Source: JADJPO01 sp963828555 (GTDB taxonomy: Bacteria > Actinomycetota > Actinomycetes > Actinomycetales > Kineosporiaceae). Taken from it: a stretch of 64,000 nt of DNA. Position 1 is the stretch's first letter. Each line of letters opens with the position of its first letter. A program made the position numbers and the translations under genes. The stretch is from assembly GCA_963828555.1 (NCBI GenBank), contig CAWHEL010000004.1, positions 868,001 to 932,000 on the forward strand, given 5' to 3'. Under the pieces are notes generated by a model. The model did no database searches. It had not been told where the DNA came from and was given only the letters and a program-made list of their open reading frames with translations. Below, piece after piece: positions 15,862 to 24,238 of this stretch.

Positions 15862-16509
15862 GTGGATGCAGACGGACGTGTGCGGGTACTGGTCGTCGAT
15901 GATCACGAGATCGTCCGCCGGGGTGTGGTGGACGTGGTGGACGCCGACCCGGGCCTGACGGTGGTGGCCGAGGCGGGAACGGTGCGGGACGCCGTCCGCC
16001 GTGCCGCCGCCGTCCGGCCCGACGTCGCGATCGTCGACCTGAAGCTGCCCGACGGCACCGGGATCGACGTCGTGCGCGCGTTGCGCGAGGAGCAGCCGCA
16101 GATCCGGTGCGTGGTGCTGACCTCCTTCGACGACGACGAGGCGGTCGAGGCTGCGCTGGAGGCGGGGGCGTCGGCGTTCGTGCTCAAGTCGGTGCGCGGC
16201 ACCGAGATCGCCGAGGTGGTGCGCAAGGTTGCCCAGGGCCGGGTGCTCCTCGACGAGCGCGCGGTGGCGCGGCGCAAGGCCACCCATCACGACCCGACCG
16301 AGGCGCTGACCCCGACCGAGCGCAAGGTGCTCGACCTGATCGGTGACGGCCTGTCCAACCGCGAGATCGGCACCGAGCTGGGCCTGGCCGAGAAGACGGT
16401 GAAGAACCACGTGACCGGGTTACTGGCCAAGATGGGCTTCCGCCGACGCACCCAGGCCGCCGCCTGGGTGGCCGGGCACCGCCAGGGCAGCGGCTGGAAC
16501 GCGGACTGA
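15862..16509 (+). CDS. NarL/LuxR-family response regulator, DevR/DosR-like
   Basis: 215 aa, receiver plus LuxR helix-turn-helix. The receiver has VLVVDDHEIVRRG, phospho-acceptor D59 in VAIVDLKLPDG, the conserved Thr in VVLTSFDDDE and Lys in FVLKSVRG. The output domain LTPTERKVLDLIGDGLSN and AEKTVKNHVTGLLAKMG, then RRRTQAAAW, strongly resembles mycobacterial DevR (DosR), including the AEKTVKN helix that reads DNA. The likely partner is the GAF-GAF kinase at 17304-18917, encoded on the other strand one gene away. DevR controls hypoxia/NO responses in mycobacteria; a similar role here is inference. Confidence 0.88.
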   Translation: MDADGRVRVLVVDDHEIVRRGVVDVVDADPGLTVVAEAGTVRDAVRRAAAVRPDVAIVDLKLPDGTGIDVVRALREEQPQIRCVVLTSFDDDEAVEAALEAGASAFVLKSVRGTEIAEVVRKVAQGRVLLDERAVARRKATHHDPTEALTPTERKVLDLIGDGLSNREIGTELGLAEKTVKNHVTGLLAKMGFRRRTQAAAWVAGHRQGSGWNAD

Positions 16510-16522
16510 CACCGGCCGGGGG

Positions 16523-17299
16523 TCAGCTCCAGACGACGCGCATCTGCTCGCGCCAGGTCGCCAGCCACTGCGTCCGGCCGGTGACCTCGATCTCCTCGCC
16601 CCGGTTCCACAGCGCCAGGTAGAGGGCTGTCGCGGTGCCGGTGAGCAGGACATCGGCCGGTTCGGTGGCCTGCCGGGTGGTGACGACCGGGTCGGGGCCG
16701 ATCTGCAGGGTCCAGGCCTGCTCGACGTCGGTGGGGCTGACGACGACCGTCAGCGGGTCGGCCGAGCGAACGGCGGAGGTCTTGCGGGGCAGGAAGCCGG
16801 TGAGCAGCTCGTCCAGTCCGTCGGCGGCCAGCGCCGGGCGGATCCAGGTCTCGGCGGCGGTCGGCGGGCGGCCCAGCCGGGCGGCCATGGCATCGACGGC
16901 GTGCATCGTGGTCTCGTGGCACTGCCGCCGGGCCCAGGCCTCCCGCGGCGGTGGGGCGTCCTTGAGGAAGAAGAACACCTTCAGGTCTGCCGGGGCGCCG
17001 ACCAGGGCGTTCAGCAGGTCGACGAGTCCCTCGTCCAGCCAGTCCAGCACGTCGACGGCTGACCGGGCCTGCGCCTGGACGTCGGCCTCGGCCGGGGGCT
17101 CGGTCTGCGAGACGACCGCGGTGGCCCAGCGGTGCACCAGGCCGGTGTGGGCGATCAGGTCGAGCACGTTCCAGCCGGGGCAGGTCGGCACCGGGGCGGT
17201 CAGTCCCGCGGCGGCGGCGTTGTTGCGCAGCACCGAGACGGCGGAACCGAGGCCTTCGCCGTGCTCGCTCAGGGTCAGGGTGGCGGGGGTCGGCGGCAT
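16523..17299 (-). CDS. maleylpyruvate-isomerase family mycothiol-dependent enzyme
   Basis: 258 aa of the DinB-like MDMPI/TIGR03083 family. The three metal ligands are visible: H51 (VLDLIAHTGLVHRWA) and E129/H133 in QCHETTMHAVDAMAARLG. An MDMPI C-terminal domain follows (DPVVTTRQATEPADVLLTGTATALYLALWNR). Some family members isomerise maleylpyruvate using mycothiol, but most actinobacterial paralogues have no known substrate. Placed between the two halves of the two-component pair, with its own promoter (TAGGCT on the minus strand at 17306-17311, 6 nt before the ATG). Confidence 0.85.
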   Translation of the reverse strand: MPPTPATLTLSEHGEGLGSAVSVLRNNAAAAGLTAPVPTCPGWNVLDLIAHTGLVHRWATAVVSQTEPPAEADVQAQARSAVDVLDWLDEGLVDLLNALVGAPADLKVFFFLKDAPPPREAWARRQCHETTMHAVDAMAARLGRPPTAAETWIRPALAADGLDELLTGFLPRKTSAVRSADPLTVVVSPTDVEQAWTLQIGPDPVVTTRQATEPADVLLTGTATALYLALWNRGEEIEVTGRTQWLATWREQMRVVWS

Positions 17300-17303
17300 C
17301 CGC

Positions 17304-18917
17304 TCAGCCTAGGGGGACCCGCCAGACCAAGGTGGTGCCGCCGTCCGGACCGGGCCGGGCAAGGCCGGTGCCGCCGTGGCGGCGGGCGCGCTCGGCGAGG
17401 TTGTCCAGGCCGCTGCACCGGGTCGGCTCGGTCGGCAGGCCGACCCCGTCGTCGTGGACGGCGACCTGCGCCCGGTTGCGCGACACCTCCACCTGCACGG
17501 TGACCGCGCTCGCCCTGGCGTGCCGGGCGGCGTTGGACAGGCCCTCGCGGACCACGGCGATCATGTCGTCGCAGATCTCGCCGGAGACCACGTCGTCCGG
17601 GTCCACGTCCGGTTCGGTCTGGATCACCACCTCGGGCTTGAAGCCGAGGAAGGAGTGTGCCCGGGCCGCCTCGGCGTGCACCCGGTCGAAGAGCGAGGCC
17701 GCGTCGTCGGGGTCGCGCAGCGCGCGGATCGTCGAGCGGATCTGGCGGACCACGCGGTCCAGGGAGTCCAGGGAGCTGTCGATGTCGGCCAGGGCCTCCG
17801 GCTCGATCCGCATCCGCAGCCGGGTCAGGCGCATGCCCATGGCGAACAACTCCTGCACGACCAGGTCGTGCAGGTCCCGGGCGATCCGGGCCCGGTCCTC
17901 GAGCAGTTCGGCCTCCTCCGAGCGCCGCCGGCCATCGGCCAGTTGCAGGGCCAGGGCGGCCTGACCGGCGAAGGTCTGGGCGGTGGCCAGGTCGGTCTCG
18001 GTGAACTCCCGCCCACCGATCCGCCGGGCCACCATCAGCACCCCGACCCGTTCGCCCTGGGCCAGCAGCGGGGCGTAGAGCGCGGGCCCGTACTCGCGCA
18101 GCCGGTCCACCTTCAACCGGCTGTCGGTGGCCAGGTCGGCGACCAGGGTGCCCACCCCGGCCCGGATCACCGACGCGGCACGCCCCTCGGACGGCATCAC
18201 CGTGCCCACCAGGTCGGCACTGCCCTCGCCGACGGCGATCTCGAGGATCCACTCCTCGTGCCAGCCGGGCAGGATCAGGGCACCCAGCGCTGCCTCGGCC
18301 ACCTCGGCTGCCCGCTGAGCGATCAGGTGCAGCGCCTCGTCGTCCTCGGCCCCGGAGAGCATGGTGGTGGCCACTTCCTGGGCGGCCGACATCCAACGTT
18401 CGCGGCGGCGCAGATCCTCGTACAGGCCGGCGTTGTCCACTGCGACGGCGGCCGCGGCGGCCAGGGCCACCACGACGTCCTCGTCCTCGGCGGTGAACCC
18501 GCCCTCCTTGTCGGCGAGGTAGAGGTTTCCGACCACGCGATCGCCGATGCCCACCGGAACCCCGAGGAAGCTGGTCATCACCGGGTGGCCCGGCGGGAAT
18601 CCCACCGAGGCTGGGTGGCCGCTGACATCGTTGACCCGCACCGCGCGGCCGAGCCGGGTGATGTGGCCCAGCACGCCGAGGCCGCGGGGGTTGTGCCCGA
18701 TGGCGCGCACGGCATCGGGTGGCATTCCGGTGTGCACGAAGGACTCGTGCAACCCGTCGTCGCGGAGCACCCCGAGCCCGGCATAGCGGGCGCTGGTCAG
18801 GTCCGAGGCCGCACGGACGATCCGGCGCAGGGTCGGCTCCAGCTCCAGTCCGTCCGCGACAGCGACGACGGCGTCGAGCAGGCGCCGGTCGACCGGCCCA
18901 CTGACCAACCCGCTCAT
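17304..18917 (-). CDS. GAF-GAF sensor histidine kinase, DevS/DosT-like, with conserved heme-pocket residues
   Basis: 537 aa, no membrane helices: GAF-A (about 25-165), GAF-B (about 185-325), HisKA_3 dimerisation helix with H350 in RIARDLHDLVVQELFAMG, and HATPase (VVREGLSNAARHA, VHDDGVGLP). GAF-A aligns closely with M. tuberculosis DevS: VSGHPASVGFPPGHPVM places H111 at the heme-ligand position (DevS H149), and NLYLADKEGG places Y133 at the distal tyrosine (DevS Y171). A gas-sensing (O2/NO/CO) or redox role is therefore likely but inferred. The ATG overlaps the TGA of the cydDC remnant (ATGA), so it was once part of the cyd operon. Confidence 0.88.
   Translation of the reverse strand: MSGLVSGPVDRRLLDAVVAVADGLELEPTLRRIVRAASDLTSARYAGLGVLRDDGLHESFVHTGMPPDAVRAIGHNPRGLGVLGHITRLGRAVRVNDVSGHPASVGFPPGHPVMTSFLGVPVGIGDRVVGNLYLADKEGGFTAEDEDVVVALAAAAAVAVDNAGLYEDLRRRERWMSAAQEVATTMLSGAEDDEALHLIAQRAAEVAEAALGALILPGWHEEWILEIAVGEGSADLVGTVMPSEGRAASVIRAGVGTLVADLATDSRLKVDRLREYGPALYAPLLAQGERVGVLMVARRIGGREFTETDLATAQTFAGQAALALQLADGRRRSEEAELLEDRARIARDLHDLVVQELFAMGMRLTRLRMRIEPEALADIDSSLDSLDRVVRQIRSTIRALRDPDDAASLFDRVHAEAARAHSFLGFKPEVVIQTEPDVDPDDVVSGEICDDMIAVVREGLSNAARHARASAVTVQVEVSRNRAQVAVHDDGVGLPTEPTRCSGLDNLAERARRHGGTGLARPGPDGGTTLVWRVPLG
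17306..17311 (-). promoter_or_regulatory. -10 box TAGGCT before the MDMPI-family gene, leaderless type
   Basis: Read on the minus strand, TAGGCT is followed by 6 nt and the ATG at 17299. It overlaps the last codons of the sensor kinase gene upstream, so the isomerase-family gene can be expressed without the kinase. Confidence 0.45.
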
Positions 18918-19730
18918 GACTGTCCTCCCTCGGCGGCCACGGCCTGGGCGTAGGCCGGATGATGGGCCAGCAACCAGTGGTGGGTGCCCCGAGCCGCGAC
19001 CGTGCCACCCTCCAGCATGACGACTTCGTCGGCGGCGGCCAAAGGGGCGAGCCGGTGGGTGACCGCGACCACGTCGGCCGGCGCGCTCAGCACGTCGCCG
19101 ACGAGCGCATCGGCGGTCTCCGGATCGAGGTGCTCACCCGGCTCGTCCAGCAGCAGCACCCCGGCGCCGAGCAGGAACGCCCGGGCCAGGAGCACCCGAC
19201 GGCGTTCCCCGCCAGAAAGCCCTGTCCCTCCCGAGCCGAGCATGGTGTCCAGCCCGGTCGGCAGCCCGGCCACCCAGGCGCCCAGGCCGGCCCGGTCCAG
19301 CGCGGCGGCCACGGCGTCGTCCGCCGCGTCCGGAACGGACACCCGCACGTTCTCGCGCAGTGTGGTGGTGAAGATGTGAGCGTCCTCGGCGGCGAGCAGC
19401 AGTTGGGGCGGTGGCGGGTGAGGTAGCCGTCCAGGGCGTCCAGGCCCCCGGTGGTCAGCGAGGCCAGAGCCGGCCCGGTGGCCGAAATGCTCCTGGGCGG
19501 CGGCGAGCGCGGCCCGGACCATCACCGCCACCGCCAGCCAGCCGAGCGAGCCGGCGACGTCGGCCAGGCTCGCCCCGTCCATGGCGACGGAGGCGATCAC
19601 TGTCGCCAGCAGGAGAGCCTGAACGGTCACGGCCGTGGCGGTGCCGACGCCCAAGGCCGCGGTGAGCAGGACGTAGCGCCGGCTGGCCCCGGGCGTGCCG
19701 CAGCAGCCGCGGGTCCAGCGGCCTCACCAC
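18914..19730 (-). pseudogene. cydDC transporter remnant (CydD N-terminus joined to CydC C-terminus)
   Basis: A GTG at 19730 opens a CydD-like N-terminus (VRPLDPRLLRHARG). A frameshift follows, and the next frame continues SRRYVLLTAALGVGTATAVT. Another shift leads to ALASLTTGGLDALDGYLTR of CydD, after which the frame jumps straight into the nucleotide-binding domain of CydC: LLLAAEDAHIFTTTLRENV (Q-loop), LSGGERRRVLLARAFLL (signature) and LLLDEPGEHLD (Walker B). Walker A, most membrane helices and the whole CydD ATPase are missing. Intact CydDC proteins together have roughly 1100 residues. The last 246 codons are open, but without Walker A they cannot be a working ATPase. Confidence 0.88.
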
Positions 19731-19775
19731 GTCGACCTCACCACGCAGGACACCGTAGGGCGTGGTGAGGTCGAC
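19731..19775. repeat. 16-bp perfect inverted repeat between cydB and cydDC remnants
   Basis: Arms gtcgacctcaccacgc at 19731-19746 and gcgtggtgaggtcgac at 19760-19775 are exact complements with a 13-nt spacer. The word cctcaccacg is also directly repeated at 19722. It is likely a hairpin terminator or operator of the old cyd operon, or a scar of rearrangement. Confidence 0.75.
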
Positions 19776-19790
19776 CTTGGGATGCGCGGG

Positions 19791-19981
19791 TCAGCTGTTG
19801 ACGAAGGACTTCGGCAGCTTCGGCAGCCCGGCGCTCGTCGGGATGTCGCCGGTGCTGATCCGGCGCCGGAACACCCAGTACACCCAGCTCTGGCAGACCA
19901 GCACGACGGGGTGTTCTGGGTGGAGGAGGCGTTGGAGATGGTCAGCGAGTCGGCACCGTGCAGGGGCAGGACGTTCGGGTA
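19791..19981 (-). pseudogene. cydB remnant (cytochrome bd subunit II C-terminus)
   Basis: Minus-strand pieces in two frames: YPNVLPLHGADSLTISNAS, the conserved loop before the last helices of CydB, and VVLVCQSWVYWVFRRRISTG with DIPTSAGLPKLPKSFVNS and a TGA at 19791, the normal CydB C-terminus. The last transmembrane helix between them is largely deleted and a frameshift joins the pieces. The rest of cydB and all of cydA are absent from the 100 bp up to acyP. Confidence 0.82.
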
Positions 19982-20069
19982 GACGTGGTGACCCTAGATC
20001 TGGTCATGGGACGACTTTTGGGACTTTGTGCCCGCCCCGGTTCCTCCCAGCTGCCCCCCAGCGGCCCGC

Positions 20070-20075
20070 TACGGT
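20070..20075 (+). promoter_or_regulatory. -10 box TACGGT before acyP, leaderless type
   Basis: TACGGT is followed by 6 nt and the GTG at 20082. This spacing picks 20082 as the acyP start rather than the open-frame ATG at 20028. Confidence 0.45.
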
Positions 20076-20081
20076 GATCGG

Positions 20082-20426
20082 GTGACCGGCGACCTACCTC
20101 ATTCCGCTGACGACGTGGTAGAGCTCACAGCCTTCGTTCGCGGGCGTGTTCAGGGTGTGGGGTTCCGCTGGTGGACCCGGTGCCGGGCGCTCGAGCTCGG
20201 GCTGGTCGGTCGGGCCACCAACCTGGACGACGGCCGGGTGGAGGTTCGCGCCCAGGGGCCGCGGGCCGCCTGCGAGGCCCTGCTGCACCTGTTGTCGGTA
20301 CAGCCGGCGCCGCCGGTCCCGCCGGGCGCGCCGCGCTCCTACTACCGCAGGCCTGGCCACGTGGACGGCGTCAGCGCCCGGTGGAGCACCCTGGAGGCGC
20401 CCGTGACCGGCTTCGTCGAGCGGTAG
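20082..20426 (+). CDS. acyP: acylphosphatase
   Basis: Hydrolyses the carboxyl-phosphate bond of acylphosphates. 114 aa from GTG 20082. The signature VRGRVQGVGFRWWT holds the catalytic Arg (R29), and RATNLDDGRVEV holds the catalytic Asn (N47); together these are the acylphosphatase active site. The C-terminal 30 residues are longer than the 90-95 aa norm. Located just upstream of smc, a common actinobacterial arrangement. Confidence 0.93.
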   Translation: MTGDLPHSADDVVELTAFVRGRVQGVGFRWWTRCRALELGLVGRATNLDDGRVEVRAQGPRAACEALLHLLSVQPAPPVPPGAPRSYYRRPGHVDGVSARWSTLEAPVTGFVER

Positions 20427-20474
20427 GGTAGGCCAGACTTCCCCGCGCCCCATCGGCCTACCTCGGCGGAGCCT

Positions 20475-23400
20475 GTGCACCTCAAGAGCATGACCCTGCG
20501 TGGGTTCAAGTCCTTCGCCTCGGCCACGACGCTTCGCTTCGAGCCGGGCATCACCTGTGTCGTCGGCCCGAACGGCTCGGGCAAGTCCAACGTGGTCGAC
20601 GCCCTGGCGTGGGTGATGGGCGAGCAGGGGGCCAAGTCCCTGCGCGGCGGCAAGATGGAGGACGTCATCTTCGCCGGCACCGCCGGGCGCCCGCCGCTGG
20701 GCCGGGCCGAGGTGAGCCTGACCATCGACAACACGGACGGCGCTCTGCCGATCGACTACGCCGAGGTCACCATCTCGCGCACCATGTTCCGTTCCGGGGG
20801 CAGCGAGTACGCGATCAACGGCAGCGCTTGCCGCCTGCTCGACGTCCAGGAGCTGCTCTCCGACTCCGGCATCGGCCGGGAGATGCACGTGATCGTCGGT
20901 CAGGGCCAGCTGGACGCCGTCCTGCACGCTTCTCCGGAGGAGCGGCGCGGCTTCATCGAGGAGGCGGCCGGCGTCCTCAAGCATCGCAAGCGCAAGGAGA
21001 AGGCGCTGCGCAAGCTCGACGCGATGCAGGTGAACCTGACCCGTCTGGGTGACCTGACCTCGGAGATCCGTCGCCAGCTCAAGCCGTTGGGCAGGCAGGC
21101 CGAGGTGGCCCGCCGGGCCGCCGTCGTGCAGGCCGACCTGCGTGACGCCCGGGCCCGGCTTCTGGCCGACGACCTGGTGCAGTTGGTCTCCACCGTGGCG
21201 GCCGAGGTCGCCGACGAGACCGCCCTGCGCGCCCGGCGCGAGCAGGTCGAGACCGAGCTGGTCACAGGCCGCACCCGGCTGGCCGCGTTGGATGCAGAGG
21301 CCGCCGAGGCGGCACCACGACTGGCCCGCGCCCAGGAGACCTGGTATCGCCTGTCGAGCCTGCGCGAGCGGGTGCGCGGCACGGCCTCTCTGGCCGCCGA
21401 CCGGCGCCGCCTGCTCAGCGAGGCCGCCCCCGAGCGCACCCCCGGCCGTGACCCCGAGGAGCTCGAGGCGCACGCCCGGGCGGTCGGGGAGCAGGAGGAG
21501 GCACTGGCCGAGGAGGTCGAGCTGGCCCGGGAGGCCCTCGCCGAGGCGGTCGAGGCCCGGCACGAGGCCGAACGGGCCGAGGGCGAGGAGGAGCGCCGGC
21601 TGGCGGCGCTGCTGCGTGCGGCGGCCGATCGGCGCGAGGGCCTGGCCCGCCTGGCCGGCCAGGTGGCCGCCCGACGCAGCCGGGTCGAGACCGCCCAGGA
21701 GCAGGGCGAACGGCTCACCGCGCAGATCACCGAGGCCGAGGCCAGGGCCGACGCGGCTCAGCAGGAGTTCGCCGCGGTCGAGACCCAGGTGGCCGGGGTC
21801 GAGGCAGGCGAGGAGGGGCTGGACGCCGAGCACGAGGGAGCGGCCGCCGAGCTGCACGCCGCACAGGCCGAGCTCGAGGCGGCCAACCAGGCCGAGCGGG
21901 ACGCCGAGCGGGACAAGGCCACCTGGACCGCCCGGCGCGAGGCGCTGGAGCTGGGCCTGCAGCGCAGGGACGGCGCCGGCACCCTACTGGCCGCGGGGGA
22001 GCGGCTGAGCGGCATGCTCGGTTCGGTCGCGGCGCTGCTGCAGGTCGAGGCCGGGCACGAGAACGCCGTCGCCGCCGCGCTCGGGGTGGCCGCGGACGCC
22101 GTGGTCGGGTCGGGCGTGGACGGCGCGCTGTCGGCACTGAGACTGCTCAAGTGCGAGGACGCCGGGCAGGCCGGGATCCTGGTCGGCGGCGCCCCGCAGG
22201 CCACGGTCCGGGTCGACATCTCCGGGCCGCCTCCGGCCGCCGGCTGCCGGTGGGCACGCTCGCTGGTGCAGTGCCCGGCGCCGGTGTCCGCAGCCCTGGA
22301 CCAGTTGTTGGACGGCGTGCTCGTGGCCCCCGGACTGGACGTCGCCCAGGAGGTGGTGCAGCGTCATCCGGACCTGATCGTGGTCACGCTCGAGGGGGAC
22401 TACGTCTCTGCCGCGTTCGTGCGCGGCGGGTCGGCGTCAGCACCGTCCTTGATCGAAGTGCAGGCGGCGGTGGACGAGGCAGCCGACGAGATCGCCGCGG
22501 CCTCGCGCGCCGGTGAGCAGGCCAAGTTCGCCGTGCACGGCGCCCGGGCCCGGTTCGCGGCGGCCCAGGAGCGGGTCGAGGGGGCACTCGACGCCCTGCA
22601 CGACTCCGACGCCCGGCTGGCCGCCGTGGCCGAGCGGCTCGGCCAGTTGGGCTCCACCGCGCGCTCGGCCCGCGCCGAGGCCGATCGGCTGCGCAAGGCC
22701 TTCGACGCCAACGAGGTCGCCCTCGGCGCCGACCGGGACGCCCTGGGCGAGCTGGAGGAGCGGCTGACCGCGGCGCACGAGACGCCGGACGGCGAGGACC
22801 CCTCCACCGAGGACCGGGACCGGCTGGCGGTGGCCTCGACGGCGGCCCGGACGGCCGAGATGGAGACCCGGCTGTCCCTGCGCACCGCGGAGGAGCGGGC
22901 CAGGGCGTTGTCCGGGCGGGCCGAGCAGCTGCTTGCCGCGGCTGCCAACGAGCGGGCCGCCCGCGAGCGCGCCGTGGCACGGGAGGAGCGCCGGCGGCGT
23001 CAGGTCGCCACGGCGTCCTCGGTGCTGACCGGCGCGGAGTTCACCCTGTCCTGCCTCGAGGTGGCCCTGGTGCGGGCCGAGCAGCTGCGCGCCGTGGCCG
23101 AGGCGGCGCGGATCACCCGGGATGCCGAGCTGGGCGGGGTGCGCGAGCGGGTGTCCTCCCTGGCGGAGGAGCTGGCCCGGTTGACCGACGTGGTGCACCG
23201 CGACGAGGTGGCCCGGGCGGAGCAGCGGATGCGCATCGATGCCCTGCGCGAACGCTGTCTGGAGGAGCTGGGCGTCGAGCCGGACGCCCTGGTCGAGGAG
23301 TACGGCCCCCAGGTGCCGGTGCCGCCGGGGCCGCTGGCGGTGGGGGAGAGCGAGCCCGAGGATGGCCGCCCGTCGGTGCCGTTCGTGCGGGCCGAGCAGG

Positions 23401-24047
23401 AGAAGCGGCTGCGGGCCGCCGAGCGGGCCCTGTCGCTGCTGGGCACCGTGAACCCGCTGGCGCTGGAGGAGTACGCAGCCCTGGAGGAGCGTCACCGCTT
23501 CCTGACCACGCAGCTGGAGGATCTGAAGGCCTCGCGCAAAGACCTGTTGGACATCGTCAAGGAGGTCGACGAGCGGGTGGAGCAGGTCTTCACCGAGGCC
23601 TACCACGACACCGCCCGCGAGTTCGAGGGGGTGTTCTCGCGGCTGTTCCCCGGTGGCGAGGGGCGGCTGATCCTCACCGATCCTTCGGACATGCTGGCCA
23701 CCGGGCTGGACGTCGAGGCGCGCCCGCCGGGCAAGAAGGTCAAGCGACTGTCGCTGCTCTCCGGCGGGGAGCGTTCGCTGACCGCGGTGGCGCTGCTGGT
23801 CGCGATCTTCAAGGCCCGGCCGAGCCCGTTCTACGTGATGGACGAGGTCGAGGCGGCCCTGGACGACACCAACCTGGGCCGGCTGATCACGCTGATGGAG
23901 GAGCTGCGCGCGACCAGCCAGTTGATCGTGGTGACCCACCAGAAGCGGACGATGGAGGTCGCGGACGCCCTGTACGGGGTGACCATGCGCGGCGACGGGG
24001 TGACCACAGTGGTCAGCCAGCGGCTTCGCGAGGACCAGCCCGCCTGA
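20475..24047 (+). CDS. smc: chromosome segregation protein SMC
   Basis: 1190 aa ATPase that compacts and segregates the chromosome with ScpA/ScpB. N-terminal Walker A GPNGSGKSNVVDAL (residues 31-44), long coiled coils rich in Ala/Glu/Arg (about 170-500 and 670-1000), a hinge near 515-640 (LGSVAALLQVEAGHENAVAAAL and GDYVSAAFVRGG), and the C-terminal signature LLSGGERSLTAVALLV with Walker B FYVMDEVEAALDD. GTG start with gcggagcc upstream. A TAGGGT-like box at about 20426 may belong to a leadered promoter. Confidence 0.97.
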   Translation: MHLKSMTLRGFKSFASATTLRFEPGITCVVGPNGSGKSNVVDALAWVMGEQGAKSLRGGKMEDVIFAGTAGRPPLGRAEVSLTIDNTDGALPIDYAEVTISRTMFRSGGSEYAINGSACRLLDVQELLSDSGIGREMHVIVGQGQLDAVLHASPEERRGFIEEAAGVLKHRKRKEKALRKLDAMQVNLTRLGDLTSEIRRQLKPLGRQAEVARRAAVVQADLRDARARLLADDLVQLVSTVAAEVADETALRARREQVETELVTGRTRLAALDAEAAEAAPRLARAQETWYRLSSLRERVRGTASLAADRRRLLSEAAPERTPGRDPEELEAHARAVGEQEEALAEEVELAREALAEAVEARHEAERAEGEEERRLAALLRAAADRREGLARLAGQVAARRSRVETAQEQGERLTAQITEAEARADAAQQEFAAVETQVAGVEAGEEGLDAEHEGAAAELHAAQAELEAANQAERDAERDKATWTARREALELGLQRRDGAGTLLAAGERLSGMLGSVAALLQVEAGHENAVAAALGVAADAVVGSGVDGALSALRLLKCEDAGQAGILVGGAPQATVRVDISGPPPAAGCRWARSLVQCPAPVSAALDQLLDGVLVAPGLDVAQEVVQRHPDLIVVTLEGDYVSAAFVRGGSASAPSLIEVQAAVDEAADEIAAASRAGEQAKFAVHGARARFAAAQERVEGALDALHDSDARLAAVAERLGQLGSTARSARAEADRLRKAFDANEVALGADRDALGELEERLTAAHETPDGEDPSTEDRDRLAVASTAARTAEMETRLSLRTAEERARALSGRAEQLLAAAANERAARERAVAREERRRRQVATASSVLTGAEFTLSCLEVALVRAEQLRAVAEAARITRDAELGGVRERVSSLAEELARLTDVVHRDEVARAEQRMRIDALRERCLEELGVEPDALVEEYGPQVPVPPGPLAVGESEPEDGRPSVPFVRAEQEKRLRAAERALSLLGTVNPLALEEYAALEERHRFLTTQLEDLKASRKDLLDIVKEVDERVEQVFTEAYHDTAREFEGVFSRLFPGGEGRLILTDPSDMLATGLDVEARPPGKKVKRLSLLSGGERSLTAVALLVAIFKARPSPFYVMDEVEAALDDTNLGRLITLMEELRATSQLIVVTHQKRTMEVADALYGVTMRGDGVTTVVSQRLREDQPA

Positions 24048-24238
24048 GGGCGAGGTCACACCCACCGCCGGGATGAGCGCAACGTCACGGCGTACTCAGC
24101 GCGCTAGGCTGAACATCCGCTCAGAGTGACGACCCATTCTGCTTGAGTCACCACCAAACGGGTGAATCAGGCGTCAGCTCGGTAACGATCGGGTGATTCT
24201 GTTGGGTCGCGTGTGACAGATGGGGCAACGTAGAAGTC

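Noticed and set aside
17376..18953. 525-codon plus-strand open frame opposite the sensor kinase
   Set aside because: Composition is His/Gly/Gln-biased shadow sequence; the minus-strand kinase shows complete GAF, HisKA_3 and HATPase motifs.
22437..24065. 542-codon minus-strand open frame opposite smc
   Set aside because: Leu/Gln/His-rich shadow with no domain; smc is unambiguous.
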